The translations under genes and the position numbers were made by a program. Positions 35,807-47,089 of a stretch of DNA of 64,000 nt are shown here, one piece after another (positions within the stretch are counted from its first letter, which is position 1; each line of letters begins with the position of its first letter). The notes beneath the pieces are model-generated. The model did not search any database and had not been told where the DNA came from. It saw only the letters and a list, made by a program, of their open reading frames with translations. Source of the DNA: Baylisascaris procyonis (lineage: Eukaryota; Nematoda; Chromadorea; Rhabditida; Ascarididae); the NCBI GenBank assembly GCA_037389465.1, contig JAZARR010000089.1, forward strand, positions 496,001-560,000. The letters are read 5' to 3'.

Positions 35807-35828
35807 TTTAGCATATCAATATTGCGAT

Positions 35829-35842
35829 GCGCGTTTACGCGC
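35829..35842. terminator. GC hairpin downstream of SL RNA (copy 1)
   Basis: GCGCGT and ACGCGC pair perfectly around a TT loop, 19 bases past the SL RNA 3' stem. It recurs in every unit. A role in 3'-end formation or termination of SL RNA is a guess from position. Confidence 0.35.
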
Positions 35843-35860
35843 TAAACGTTGAAGATTAGT

Positions 35861-35965
35861 GCTTCGCCATAAGGCAAAGCGTTCCAAAATTTTTCTTCAA
35901 GCCACAATGCCTATAGAGGCAATGAGCTGAAACACGGAATTACCTCAAACTTGGGTAATTAAACC
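35861..35965 (-). ncRNA. SL1: SL1 spliced-leader RNA, copy 1
   Basis: The 22-nt leader is 35965-35944, starts GGTTTAATTACC and ends GAG before a GTAATT donor, identical to nematode SL1. Downstream are an ATGCC/GGCAT stem (around 35908-35922), an Sm-binding site (AAAATTTTGGAACG, about 35882-35895) and a 3' stem GCTTTGCC/GGCGAAGC at 35861-35880. The RNA is made by RNA polymerase II, bound by Sm proteins, and donates its leader to mRNAs in the nucleus. The 105-nt length fits the family. This first unit has a C within its T-tract at about 35764, unlike the others. Confidence 0.97.
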
Positions 35966-36045
35966 GACGAGAGCGACGCCACAATCGACAAGTGCGCACG
36001 CGTTAACCACATTGAATGATTTAGCGTCGCTAGCGTCAAATAGAC
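35966..36045 (-). promoter_or_regulatory. SL RNA upstream promoter region (copy 1)
   Basis: In nematodes SL RNA needs a proximal element about 50 bases upstream and, in Ascaris, the leader itself. Here this zone contains a doubled GCTAGCGTC-like sequence around 36020-36040. The exact element cannot be fixed from sequence alone. Confidence 0.35.
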
Positions 36046-36127
36046 TCGAAAAAAAAATTTTCACCAATATCGAATAAAGTTGAAAAAATAAATTCGCCAG
36101 CATCGTAAACGTTTGAAAAAAATCTTC

Positions 36128-36307
36128 TCCACTAGTGGCAGCGAGTAAATTTGACAAAGAAATTTCTCTTAAATTGAGTATAATAGTTCGAGAAAAATAA
36201 ACTATCGCAATAGCTCTCACTAATATTTGCCGTAGAAATTTTTACGATCACTAATTTTGCCACAAGCATTAAACGATTATTGCTCATTACTCGCTGCCGC
36301 TAGTGGA
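36128..36307. repeat. Fold-back with 20-bp arms in the SL/5S spacer (copy 1)
   Basis: The arms 36128-36147 and 36288-36307 are inverted copies with one mismatch and a 140-base loop. The loop holds a short direct repeat (TCACTAATATTTGCC and TCACTAATTTTGCC). It is present in every unit. It could be an old miniature transposon or a structured spacer. Confidence 0.75.
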
Positions 36308-36327
36308 AAAAAGAGGAGAAAGAGTGA

Positions 36328-36354
36328 AAAAAAAAAAGAAAAAGAAAAAAATAA
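36328..36354 (-). terminator. 5S rRNA T-run terminator (copy 1)
   Basis: On the - strand, the 5S gene is followed within five bases by T7, then T5 and T11 runs. Runs of four or more T terminate RNA polymerase III. The arrangement is the same in all units. Confidence 0.85.
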
Positions 36355-36473
36355 CGCTTACAGCACCTGGGATTCCCAAGCCGTCTCCGATCCAAGTACT
36401 AACCAGGCCCAACGTTGCTTAACTTGACAGATCGGACGGGATGTCGTGCTTTCAACGTGGTATGGCCGTAAGC
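36355..36473 (-). rRNA. 5S rRNA, copy 1
   Basis: The 119-base gene starts GCTTACGGCCATACCACGTT and ends CAGGTGCTGTAAGC(G); the two ends pair as helix I. It contains the internal promoter blocks (AGTTAAGCAACGTTGGGC and TTGGATCGGAGACGGC). It differs from C. elegans 5S at only a few positions. It is transcribed by RNA polymerase III and joins the large ribosomal subunit. Confidence 0.98.
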
Positions 36474-36631
36474 ACTGAAAATGAAAATATTTCACAATTA
36501 TCAATATGTGCACCACACAATAGTGTCTATCTAGCATAAATTGCATACAATACAATCAACGTACGCAATTTCTATCTAGCAAAATCCTCTAAGATGTGTT
36601 GTATTCGATATATGATAAATGAATAATCAAT

Positions 36632-36672
36632 GATACGCTCTCGGCTCGCTATACATCTATATAGAGCGTATC
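36632..36672. repeat. 10-bp inverted repeat upstream of 5S (copy 1)
   Basis: GATACGCTCT and AGAGCGTATC pair perfectly around a 21-base loop, about 160 bases upstream of the 5S start. It occurs in every unit. Function unknown. Confidence 0.6.
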
Positions 36673-36964
36673 GAAGCGAAAAAATAAACACTATACAAAT
36701 CGACGCGTCTCTCCTCTATTAAGATTGATCATAGAAGATTCGTTAGAAGAGAAAATTTTAAATAGGCATAAAAATGAGTGAAAACATCTCAAGTGCAAAT
36801 TCTAAGAGGGAAAATTTGATCATTTTATGAGTTTTCACTATTCGCAATAATGCATTGTTTTTTTTTTTTTTTTTCATTTGTCTATTCATATATACGTGTT
36901 TCAGCTCATTTTTAGCATATCAATATTGCGATGCGCGTTTACGCGCTAAACGTTGAAGATTAGT

Positions 36965-37069
36965 GCTTCGCCATAAGGCAAAGCGTTCCAAAATTTTTCT
37001 TCAAGCCACAATGCCTATAGAGGCAATGAGCTGAAACACGGAATTACCTCAAACTTGGGTAATTAAACC
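36965..37069 (-). ncRNA. SL1: SL1 spliced-leader RNA, copy 2
   Basis: Leader 37069-37048, same sequence as copy 1. Its downstream T-tract lacks the CGTTG interruption, which makes this unit the shortest. Spacer to the next 5S is 390 bases, with A8 in the CGA-run and the GAGGAG marker. Confidence 0.97.
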
Positions 37070-37458
37070 GACGAGAGCGACGCCACAATCGACAAGTGCG
37101 CACGCGTTAACCACATTGAATGATTTAGCGTCGCTAGCGTCAAATAGACTCGAAAAAAAATTTTCACCAATATCGAATAAAGTTGAAAAAATAAATTCGC
37201 CAGCATCGTAAACGTTTGAAAAAAATCTTCTCCACTAGTGGCAGCGAGTAAATTTGACAAAGAAATTTCTCTTAAATTGAGTATAATAGTTCGAGAAAAA
37301 TAAACTATCGCAATAGCTCTCACTAATATTTGCCGTAGAAATTTTTACGATCACTAATTTTGCCACAAGCATTAAACGATTATTGCTCATTACTCGCTGC
37401 CGCTAGTGGAAAAAAGAGGAGAAAGAGTGAAAAAAAAAAAAGAAAAAGAAAAAAATAA

Positions 37459-37577
37459 CGCTTACAGCACCTGGGATTCCCAAGCCGTCTCCGATCCAAG
37501 TACTAACCAGGCCCAACGTTGCTTAACTTGACAGATCGGACGGGATGTCGTGCTTTCAACGTGGTATGGCCGTAAGC
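37459..37577 (-). rRNA. 5S rRNA, copy 2
   Basis: Same sequence as copy 1; 1104 bases from it, the shortest interval in the array. Confidence 0.98.
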
Positions 37578-38079
37578 ACTGAAAATGAAAATATTTCACA
37601 ATTATCAATATGTGCACCACACAATAGTGTCTATCTAGCATAAATTGCATACAATACAATCAACGTACGCAATTTCTATCTAGCAAAATCCTCTAAGATG
37701 TGTTGTATTCGATATATGATAAATGAATAATCAATGATACGCTCTCGGCTCGCTATACATCTATATAGAGCGTATCGAAGCGAAAAAATAAACACTATAC
37801 AAATCGACGCGTCTCTCCTCTATTAAGATTGATCATAGAAGATTCGTTAGAAGAGAAAATTTTAAATAGGCATAAAAATGAGTGAAAACATCTCAAGTGC
37901 AAATTCTAAGAGGGAAAATTTGATCATTTTATGAGTTTTCACTATTCGCAATAATGCATTGTTTTTTCGTTGTTTTTTTTTTTTTTTTTCATTTGTCTAT
38001 TCATATATACGTGTTTCAGCTCATTTTTAGCATATCAATATTGCGATGCGCGTTTACGCGCTAAACGTTGAAGATTAGT

Positions 38080-38184
38080 GCTTCGCCATAAGGCAAAGCG
38101 TTCCAAAATTTTTCTTCAAGCCACAATGCCTATAGAGGCAATGAGCTGAAACACGGAATTACCTCAAGCTTGGGTAATTAAACC
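38080..38184 (-). ncRNA. SL1: SL1 RNA, copy 3, variant leader
   Basis: Leader 38184-38163 has C in place of T at leader position 17, which creates an AAGCTT (HindIII) site. All other elements, including the Sm site and stems, match copy 1. If expressed it would add a variant leader. It is the only variant leader among the 26 copies. Confidence 0.95.
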
Positions 38185-38572
38185 GACGAGAGCGACGCCA
38201 CAATCGACAAGTGCGCACGCGTTAACCACATTGAATGATTTAGCGTCGCTAGCGTCAAATAGACTCGAAAAAAAAATTTTCACCAATATCGAATAAAGTT
38301 GAAAAAATAAATTCGCCAGCATCGTAAACGTTTGAAAAAAATCTTCTCCACTAGTGGCAGCGAGTAAATTTGACAAAGAAATTTCTCTTAAATTGAGTAT
38401 AATAGTTCGAGAAAAATAAACTATCGCAATAGCTCTCACTAATATTTGCCGTAGAAATTTTTACGATCACTAATTTTGCCACAAGCATTAAACGATTATT
38501 GCTCATTACTCGCTGCCGCTAGTGGAAAAAAAAGGAGAAAGAGTGAAAAAAAAAAGAAAAAGAAAAAAATAA

Positions 38573-38691
38573 CGCTTACAGCACCTGGGATTCCCAAGCC
38601 GTCTCCGATCCAAGTACTAACCAGGCCCAACGTTGCTTAACTTGACAGATCGGACGGGATGTCGTGCTTTCAACGTGGTATGGCCGTAAGC
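38573..38691 (-). rRNA. 5S rRNA, copy 3
   Basis: Same sequence as copy 1; interval 1114 bases. The unit with the variant leader has a normal 5S gene. Confidence 0.98.
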
Positions 38692-39193
38692 ACTGAAAAT
38701 GAAAATATTTCACAATTATCAATATGTGCACCACACAATAGTGTCTATCTAGCATAAATTGCATACAATACAATCAACGTACGCAATTTCTATCTAGCAA
38801 AATCCTCTAAGATGTGTTGTATTCGATATATGATAAATGAATAATCAATGATACGCTCTCGGCTCGCTATACATCTATATAGAGCGTATCGAAGCGAAAA
38901 AATAAACACTATACAAATCGACGCGTCTCTCCTCTATTAAGATTGATCATAGAAGATTCGTTAGAAGAGAAAATTTTAAATAGGCATAAAAATGAGTGAA
39001 AACATCTCAAGTGCAAATTCTAAGAGGGAAAATTTGATCATTTTATGAGTTTTCACTATTCGCAATAATGCATTGTTTTTTCGTTGTTTTTTTTTTTTTT
39101 TTTCATTTGTCTATTCATATATACGTGTTTCAGCTCATTTTTAGCATATCAATATTGCGATGCGCGTTTACGCGCTAAACGTTGAAGATTAGT

Positions 39194-39298
39194 GCTTCGC
39201 CATAAGGCAAAGCGTTCCAAAATTTTTCTTCAAGCCACAATGCCTATAGAGGCAATGAGCTGAAACACGGAATTACCTCAAACTTGGGTAATTAAACC
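39194..39298 (-). ncRNA. SL1: SL1 spliced-leader RNA, copy 4
   Basis: Leader 39298-39277, standard. Spacer to 5S is 389 bases (A9, A8 before GGAG). Confidence 0.97.
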
Positions 39299-39686
39299 GA
39301 CGAGAGCGACGCCACAATCGACAAGTGCGCACGCGTTAACCACATTGAATGATTTAGCGTCGCTAGCGTCAAATAGACTCGAAAAAAAAATTTTCACCAA
39401 TATCGAATAAAGTTGAAAAAATAAATTCGCCAGCATCGTAAACGTTTGAAAAAAATCTTCTCCACTAGTGGCAGCGAGTAAATTTGACAAAGAAATTTCT
39501 CTTAAATTGAGTATAATAGTTCGAGAAAAATAAACTATCGCAATAGCTCTCACTAATATTTGCCGTAGAAATTTTTACGATCACTAATTTTGCCACAAGC
39601 ATTAAACGATTATTGCTCATTACTCGCTGCCGCTAGTGGAAAAAAAAGGAGAAAGAGTGAAAAAAAAAAGAAAAAGAAAAAAATAA

Positions 39687-39805
39687 CGCTTACAGCACCT
39701 GGGATTCCCAAGCCGTCTCCGATCCAAGTACTAACCAGGCCCAACGTTGCTTAACTTGACAGATCGGACGGGATGTCGTGCTTTCAACGTGGTATGGCCG
39801 TAAGC
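39687..39805 (-). rRNA. 5S rRNA, copy 4
   Basis: Standard sequence; interval 1114 bases. Confidence 0.98.
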
Positions 39806-40307
39806 ACTGAAAATGAAAATATTTCACAATTATCAATATGTGCACCACACAATAGTGTCTATCTAGCATAAATTGCATACAATACAATCAACGTACGCAA
39901 TTTCTATCTAGCAAAATCCTCTAAGATGTGTTGTATTCGATATATGATAAATGAATAATCAATGATACGCTCTCGGCTCGCTATACATCTATATAGAGCG
40001 TATCGAAGCGAAAAAATAAACACTATACAAATCGACGCGTCTCTCCTCTATTAAGATTGATCATAGAAGATTCGTTAGAAGAGAAAATTTTAAATAGGCA
40101 TAAAAATGAGTGAAAACATCTCAAGTGCAAATTCTAAGAGGGAAAATTTGATCATTTTATGAGTTTTCACTATTCGCAATAATGCATTGTTTTTTCGTTG
40201 TTTTTTTTTTTTTTTTTCATTTGTCTATTCATATATACGTGTTTCAGCTCATTTTTAGCATATCAATATTGCGATGCGCGTTTACGCGCTAAACGTTGAA
40301 GATTAGT

Positions 40308-40412
40308 GCTTCGCCATAAGGCAAAGCGTTCCAAAATTTTTCTTCAAGCCACAATGCCTATAGAGGCAATGAGCTGAAACACGGAATTACCTCAAACTTG
40401 GGTAATTAAACC
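40308..40412 (-). ncRNA. SL1: SL1 spliced-leader RNA, copy 5
   Basis: Leader 40412-40391, standard. Spacer 388 bases with the rare A6 run before TCTTCTCC and the GAGGAG marker. Confidence 0.97.
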
Positions 40413-40799
40413 GACGAGAGCGACGCCACAATCGACAAGTGCGCACGCGTTAACCACATTGAATGATTTAGCGTCGCTAGCGTCAAATAGACTCGAAAAA
40501 AAAATTTTCACCAATATCGAATAAAGTTGAAAAAATAAATTCGCCAGCATCGTAAACGTTTGAAAAAATCTTCTCCACTAGTGGCAGCGAGTAAATTTGA
40601 CAAAGAAATTTCTCTTAAATTGAGTATAATAGTTCGAGAAAAATAAACTATCGCAATAGCTCTCACTAATATTTGCCGTAGAAATTTTTACGATCACTAA
40701 TTTTGCCACAAGCATTAAACGATTATTGCTCATTACTCGCTGCCGCTAGTGGAAAAAAGAGGAGAAAGAGTGAAAAAAAAAAGAAAAAGAAAAAAATAA

Positions 40800-40918
40800 C
40801 GCTTACAGCACCTGGGATTCCCAAGCCGTCTCCGATCCAAGTACTAACCAGGCCCAACGTTGCTTAACTTGACAGATCGGACGGGATGTCGTGCTTTCAA
40901 CGTGGTATGGCCGTAAGC
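40800..40918 (-). rRNA. 5S rRNA, copy 5
   Basis: Standard sequence; interval 1113 bases. Confidence 0.98.
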
Positions 40919-41420
40919 ACTGAAAATGAAAATATTTCACAATTATCAATATGTGCACCACACAATAGTGTCTATCTAGCATAAATTGCATACAATACAA
41001 TCAACGTACGCAATTTCTATCTAGCAAAATCCTCTAAGATGTGTTGTATTCGATATATGATAAATGAATAATCAATGATACGCTCTCGGCTCGCTATACA
41101 TCTATATAGAGCGTATCGAAGCGAAAAAATAAACACTATACAAATCGACGCGTCTCTCCTCTATTAAGATTGATCATAGAAGATTCGTTAGAAGAGAAAA
41201 TTTTAAATAGGCATAAAAATGAGTGAAAACATCTCAAGTGCAAATTCTAAGAGGGAAAATTTGATCATTTTATGAGTTTTCACTATTCGCAATAATGCAT
41301 TGTTTTTTCGTTGTTTTTTTTTTTTTTTTTCATTTGTCTATTCATATATACGTGTTTCAGCTCATTTTTAGCATATCAATATTGCGATGCGCGTTTACGC
41401 GCTAAACGTTGAAGATTAGT

Positions 41421-41525
41421 GCTTCGCCATAAGGCAAAGCGTTCCAAAATTTTTCTTCAAGCCACAATGCCTATAGAGGCAATGAGCTGAAACACGGAAT
41501 TACCTCAAACTTGGGTAATTAAACC
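41421..41525 (-). ncRNA. SL1: SL1 spliced-leader RNA, copy 6
   Basis: Leader 41525-41504, standard. Spacer 387 bases (A8 type). Confidence 0.97.
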
Positions 41526-41911
41526 GACGAGAGCGACGCCACAATCGACAAGTGCGCACGCGTTAACCACATTGAATGATTTAGCGTCGCTAGCGTCAAA
41601 TAGACTCGAAAAAAAATTTTCACCAATATCGAATAAAGTTGAAAAAATAAATTCGCCAGCATCGTAAACGTTTGAAAAAAATCTTCTCCACTAGTGGCAG
41701 CGAGTAAATTTGACAAAGAAATTTCTCTTAAATTGAGTATAATAGTTCGAGAAAAATAAACTATCGCAATAGCTCTCACTAATATTTGCCGTAGAAATTT
41801 TTACGATCACTAATTTTGCCACAAGCATTAAACGATTATTGCTCATTACTCGCTGCCGCTAGTGGAAAAAAAGGAGAAAGAGTGAAAAAAAAAAGAAAAA
41901 GAAAAAAATAA

Positions 41912-42030
41912 CGCTTACAGCACCTGGGATTCCCAAGCCGTCTCCGATCCAAGTACTAACCAGGCCCAACGTTGCTTAACTTGACAGATCGGACGGGATG
42001 TCGTGCTTTCAACGTGGTATGGCCGTAAGC
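41912..42030 (-). rRNA. 5S rRNA, copy 6
   Basis: Standard sequence; interval 1112 bases. Confidence 0.98.
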
Positions 42031-42532
42031 ACTGAAAATGAAAATATTTCACAATTATCAATATGTGCACCACACAATAGTGTCTATCTAGCATAAATTG
42101 CATACAATACAATCAACGTACGCAATTTCTATCTAGCAAAATCCTCTAAGATGTGTTGTATTCGATATATGATAAATGAATAATCAATGATACGCTCTCG
42201 GCTCGCTATACATCTATATAGAGCGTATCGAAGCGAAAAAATAAACACTATACAAATCGACGCGTCTCTCCTCTATTAAGATTGATCATAGAAGATTCGT
42301 TAGAAGAGAAAATTTTAAATAGGCATAAAAATGAGTGAAAACATCTCAAGTGCAAATTCTAAGAGGGAAAATTTGATCATTTTATGAGTTTTCACTATTC
42401 GCAATAATGCATTGTTTTTTCGTTGTTTTTTTTTTTTTTTTTCATTTGTCTATTCATATATACGTGTTTCAGCTCATTTTTAGCATATCAATATTGCGAT
42501 GCGCGTTTACGCGCTAAACGTTGAAGATTAGT

Positions 42533-42637
42533 GCTTCGCCATAAGGCAAAGCGTTCCAAAATTTTTCTTCAAGCCACAATGCCTATAGAGGCAATGAGCT
42601 GAAACACGGAATTACCTCAAACTTGGGTAATTAAACC
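42533..42637 (-). ncRNA. SL1: SL1 spliced-leader RNA, copy 7
   Basis: Leader 42637-42616, standard. Spacer 388 bases (A9 type). Confidence 0.97.
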
Positions 42638-43024
42638 GACGAGAGCGACGCCACAATCGACAAGTGCGCACGCGTTAACCACATTGAATGATTTAGCGTC
42701 GCTAGCGTCAAATAGACTCGAAAAAAAAATTTTCACCAATATCGAATAAAGTTGAAAAAATAAATTCGCCAGCATCGTAAACGTTTGAAAAAAATCTTCT
42801 CCACTAGTGGCAGCGAGTAAATTTGACAAAGAAATTTCTCTTAAATTGAGTATAATAGTTCGAGAAAAATAAACTATCGCAATAGCTCTCACTAATATTT
42901 GCCGTAGAAATTTTTACGATCACTAATTTTGCCACAAGCATTAAACGATTATTGCTCATTACTCGCTGCCGCTAGTGGAAAAAAAGGAGAAAGAGTGAAA
43001 AAAAAAAGAAAAAGAAAAAAATAA

Positions 43025-43143
43025 CGCTTACAGCACCTGGGATTCCCAAGCCGTCTCCGATCCAAGTACTAACCAGGCCCAACGTTGCTTAACTTGACAG
43101 ATCGGACGGGATGTCGTGCTTTCAACGTGGTATGGCCGTAAGC
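43025..43143 (-). rRNA. 5S rRNA, copy 7
   Basis: Standard sequence; interval 1113 bases. Confidence 0.98.
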
Positions 43144-43645
43144 ACTGAAAATGAAAATATTTCACAATTATCAATATGTGCACCACACAATAGTGTCTAT
43201 CTAGCATAAATTGCATACAATACAATCAACGTACGCAATTTCTATCTAGCAAAATCCTCTAAGATGTGTTGTATTCGATATATGATAAATGAATAATCAA
43301 TGATACGCTCTCGGCTCGCTATACATCTATATAGAGCGTATCGAAGCGAAAAAATAAACACTATACAAATCGACGCGTCTCTCCTCTATTAAGATTGATC
43401 ATAGAAGATTCGTTAGAAGAGAAAATTTTAAATAGGCATAAAAATGAGTGAAAACATCTCAAGTGCAAATTCTAAGAGGGAAAATTTGATCATTTTATGA
43501 GTTTTCACTATTCGCAATAATGCATTGTTTTTTCGTTGTTTTTTTTTTTTTTTTTCATTTGTCTATTCATATATACGTGTTTCAGCTCATTTTTAGCATA
43601 TCAATATTGCGATGCGCGTTTACGCGCTAAACGTTGAAGATTAGT

Positions 43646-43750
43646 GCTTCGCCATAAGGCAAAGCGTTCCAAAATTTTTCTTCAAGCCACAATGCCTATA
43701 GAGGCAATGAGCTGAAACACGGAATTACCTCAAACTTGGGTAATTAAACC
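43646..43750 (-). ncRNA. SL1: SL1 spliced-leader RNA, copy 8
   Basis: Leader 43750-43729, standard. Spacer 389 bases, A9 type with the GAGGAG marker, the last unit to carry it. Confidence 0.97.
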
Positions 43751-44138
43751 GACGAGAGCGACGCCACAATCGACAAGTGCGCACGCGTTAACCACATTGA
43801 ATGATTTAGCGTCGCTAGCGTCAAATAGACTCGAAAAAAAAATTTTCACCAATATCGAATAAAGTTGAAAAAATAAATTCGCCAGCATCGTAAACGTTTG
43901 AAAAAAATCTTCTCCACTAGTGGCAGCGAGTAAATTTGACAAAGAAATTTCTCTTAAATTGAGTATAATAGTTCGAGAAAAATAAACTATCGCAATAGCT
44001 CTCACTAATATTTGCCGTAGAAATTTTTACGATCACTAATTTTGCCACAAGCATTAAACGATTATTGCTCATTACTCGCTGCCGCTAGTGGAAAAAAGAG
44101 GAGAAAGAGTGAAAAAAAAAAGAAAAAGAAAAAAATAA

Positions 44139-44257
44139 CGCTTACAGCACCTGGGATTCCCAAGCCGTCTCCGATCCAAGTACTAACCAGGCCCAACGTT
44201 GCTTAACTTGACAGATCGGACGGGATGTCGTGCTTTCAACGTGGTATGGCCGTAAGC
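44139..44257 (-). rRNA. 5S rRNA, copy 8
   Basis: Standard sequence; interval 1114 bases. Confidence 0.98.
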
Positions 44258-44759
44258 ACTGAAAATGAAAATATTTCACAATTATCAATATGTGCACCAC
44301 ACAATAGTGTCTATCTAGCATAAATTGCATACAATACAATCAACGTACGCAATTTCTATCTAGCAAAATCCTCTAAGATGTGTTGTATTCGATATATGAT
44401 AAATGAATAATCAATGATACGCTCTCGGCTCGCTATACATCTATATAGAGCGTATCGAAGCGAAAAAATAAACACTATACAAATCGACGCGTCTCTCCTC
44501 TATTAAGATTGATCATAGAAGATTCGTTAGAAGAGAAAATTTTAAATAGGCATAAAAATGAGTGAAAACATCTCAAGTGCAAATTCTAAGAGGGAAAATT
44601 TGATCATTTTATGAGTTTTCACTATTCGCAATAATGCATTGTTTTTTCGTTGTTTTTTTTTTTTTTTTTCATTTGTCTATTCATATATACGTGTTTCAGC
44701 TCATTTTTAGCATATCAATATTGCGATGCGCGTTTACGCGCTAAACGTTGAAGATTAGT

Positions 44760-44864
44760 GCTTCGCCATAAGGCAAAGCGTTCCAAAATTTTTCTTCAAG
44801 CCACAATGCCTATAGAGGCAATGAGCTGAAACACGGAATTACCTCAAACTTGGGTAATTAAACC
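44760..44864 (-). ncRNA. SL1: SL1 spliced-leader RNA, copy 9
   Basis: Leader 44864-44843, standard. Spacer 388 bases (A9 type). Confidence 0.97.
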
Positions 44865-45251
44865 GACGAGAGCGACGCCACAATCGACAAGTGCGCACGC
44901 GTTAACCACATTGAATGATTTAGCGTCGCTAGCGTCAAATAGACTCGAAAAAAAAATTTTCACCAATATCGAATAAAGTTGAAAAAATAAATTCGCCAGC
45001 ATCGTAAACGTTTGAAAAAAATCTTCTCCACTAGTGGCAGCGAGTAAATTTGACAAAGAAATTTCTCTTAAATTGAGTATAATAGTTCGAGAAAAATAAA
45101 CTATCGCAATAGCTCTCACTAATATTTGCCGTAGAAATTTTTACGATCACTAATTTTGCCACAAGCATTAAACGATTATTGCTCATTACTCGCTGCCGCT
45201 AGTGGAAAAAAAGGAGAAAGAGTGAAAAAAAAAAGAAAAAGAAAAAAATAA

Positions 45252-45370
45252 CGCTTACAGCACCTGGGATTCCCAAGCCGTCTCCGATCCAAGTACTAAC
45301 CAGGCCCAACGTTGCTTAACTTGACAGATCGGACGGGATGTCGTGCTTTCAACGTGGTATGGCCGTAAGC
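45252..45370 (-). rRNA. 5S rRNA, copy 9
   Basis: Standard sequence; interval 1113 bases. Confidence 0.98.
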
Positions 45371-45872
45371 ACTGAAAATGAAAATATTTCACAATTATCA
45401 ATATGTGCACCACACAATAGTGTCTATCTAGCATAAATTGCATACAATACAATCAACGTACGCAATTTCTATCTAGCAAAATCCTCTAAGATGTGTTGTA
45501 TTCGATATATGATAAATGAATAATCAATGATACGCTCTCGGCTCGCTATACATCTATATAGAGCGTATCGAAGCGAAAAAATAAACACTATACAAATCGA
45601 CGCGTCTCTCCTCTATTAAGATTGATCATAGAAGATTCGTTAGAAGAGAAAATTTTAAATAGGCATAAAAATGAGTGAAAACATCTCAAGTGCAAATTCT
45701 AAGAGGGAAAATTTGATCATTTTATGAGTTTTCACTATTCGCAATAATGCATTGTTTTTTCGTTGTTTTTTTTTTTTTTTTTCATTTGTCTATTCATATA
45801 TACGTGTTTCAGCTCATTTTTAGCATATCAATATTGCGATGCGCGTTTACGCGCTAAACGTTGAAGATTAGT

Positions 45873-45977
45873 GCTTCGCCATAAGGCAAAGCGTTCCAAA
45901 ATTTTTCTTCAAGCCACAATGCCTATAGAGGCAATGAGCTGAAACACGGAATTACCTCAAACTTGGGTAATTAAACC
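45873..45977 (-). ncRNA. SL1: SL1 spliced-leader RNA, copy 10
   Basis: Leader 45977-45956, standard. Spacer 387 bases (A8 type). Confidence 0.97.
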
Positions 45978-46363
45978 GACGAGAGCGACGCCACAATCGA
46001 CAAGTGCGCACGCGTTAACCACATTGAATGATTTAGCGTCGCTAGCGTCAAATAGACTCGAAAAAAAATTTTCACCAATATCGAATAAAGTTGAAAAAAT
46101 AAATTCGCCAGCATCGTAAACGTTTGAAAAAAATCTTCTCCACTAGTGGCAGCGAGTAAATTTGACAAAGAAATTTCTCTTAAATTGAGTATAATAGTTC
46201 GAGAAAAATAAACTATCGCAATAGCTCTCACTAATATTTGCCGTAGAAATTTTTACGATCACTAATTTTGCCACAAGCATTAAACGATTATTGCTCATTA
46301 CTCGCTGCCGCTAGTGGAAAAAAAGGAGAAAGAGTGAAAAAAAAAAGAAAAAGAAAAAAATAA

Positions 46364-46482
46364 CGCTTACAGCACCTGGGATTCCCAAGCCGTCTCCGAT
46401 CCAAGTACTAACCAGGCCCAACGTTGCTTAACTTGACAGATCGGACGGGATGTCGTGCTTTCAACGTGGTATGGCCGTAAGC
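46364..46482 (-). rRNA. 5S rRNA, copy 10
   Basis: Standard sequence; interval 1112 bases. Confidence 0.98.
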
Positions 46483-46984
46483 ACTGAAAATGAAAATATT
46501 TCACAATTATCAATATGTGCACCACACAATAGTGTCTATCTAGCATAAATTGCATACAATACAATCAACGTACGCAATTTCTATCTAGCAAAATCCTCTA
46601 AGATGTGTTGTATTCGATATATGATAAATGAATAATCAATGATACGCTCTCGGCTCGCTATACATCTATATAGAGCGTATCGAAGCGAAAAAATAAACAC
46701 TATACAAATCGACGCGTCTCTCCTCTATTAAGATTGATCATAGAAGATTCGTTAGAAGAGAAAATTTTAAATAGGCATAAAAATGAGTGAAAACATCTCA
46801 AGTGCAAATTCTAAGAGGGAAAATTTGATCATTTTATGAGTTTTCACTATTCGCAATAATGCATTGTTTTTTCGTTGTTTTTTTTTTTTTTTTTCATTTG
46901 TCTATTCATATATACGTGTTTCAGCTCATTTTTAGCATATCAATATTGCGATGCGCGTTTACGCGCTAAACGTTGAAGATTAGT

Positions 46985-47089
46985 GCTTCGCCATAAGGCA
47001 AAGCGTTCCAAAATTTTTCTTCAAGCCACAATGCCTATAGAGGCAATGAGCTGAAACACGGAATTACCTCAAACTTGGGTAATTAAACC
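46985..47089 (-). ncRNA. SL1: SL1 spliced-leader RNA, copy 11
   Basis: Leader 47089-47068, standard. Spacer 388 bases (A9 type). Confidence 0.97.
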
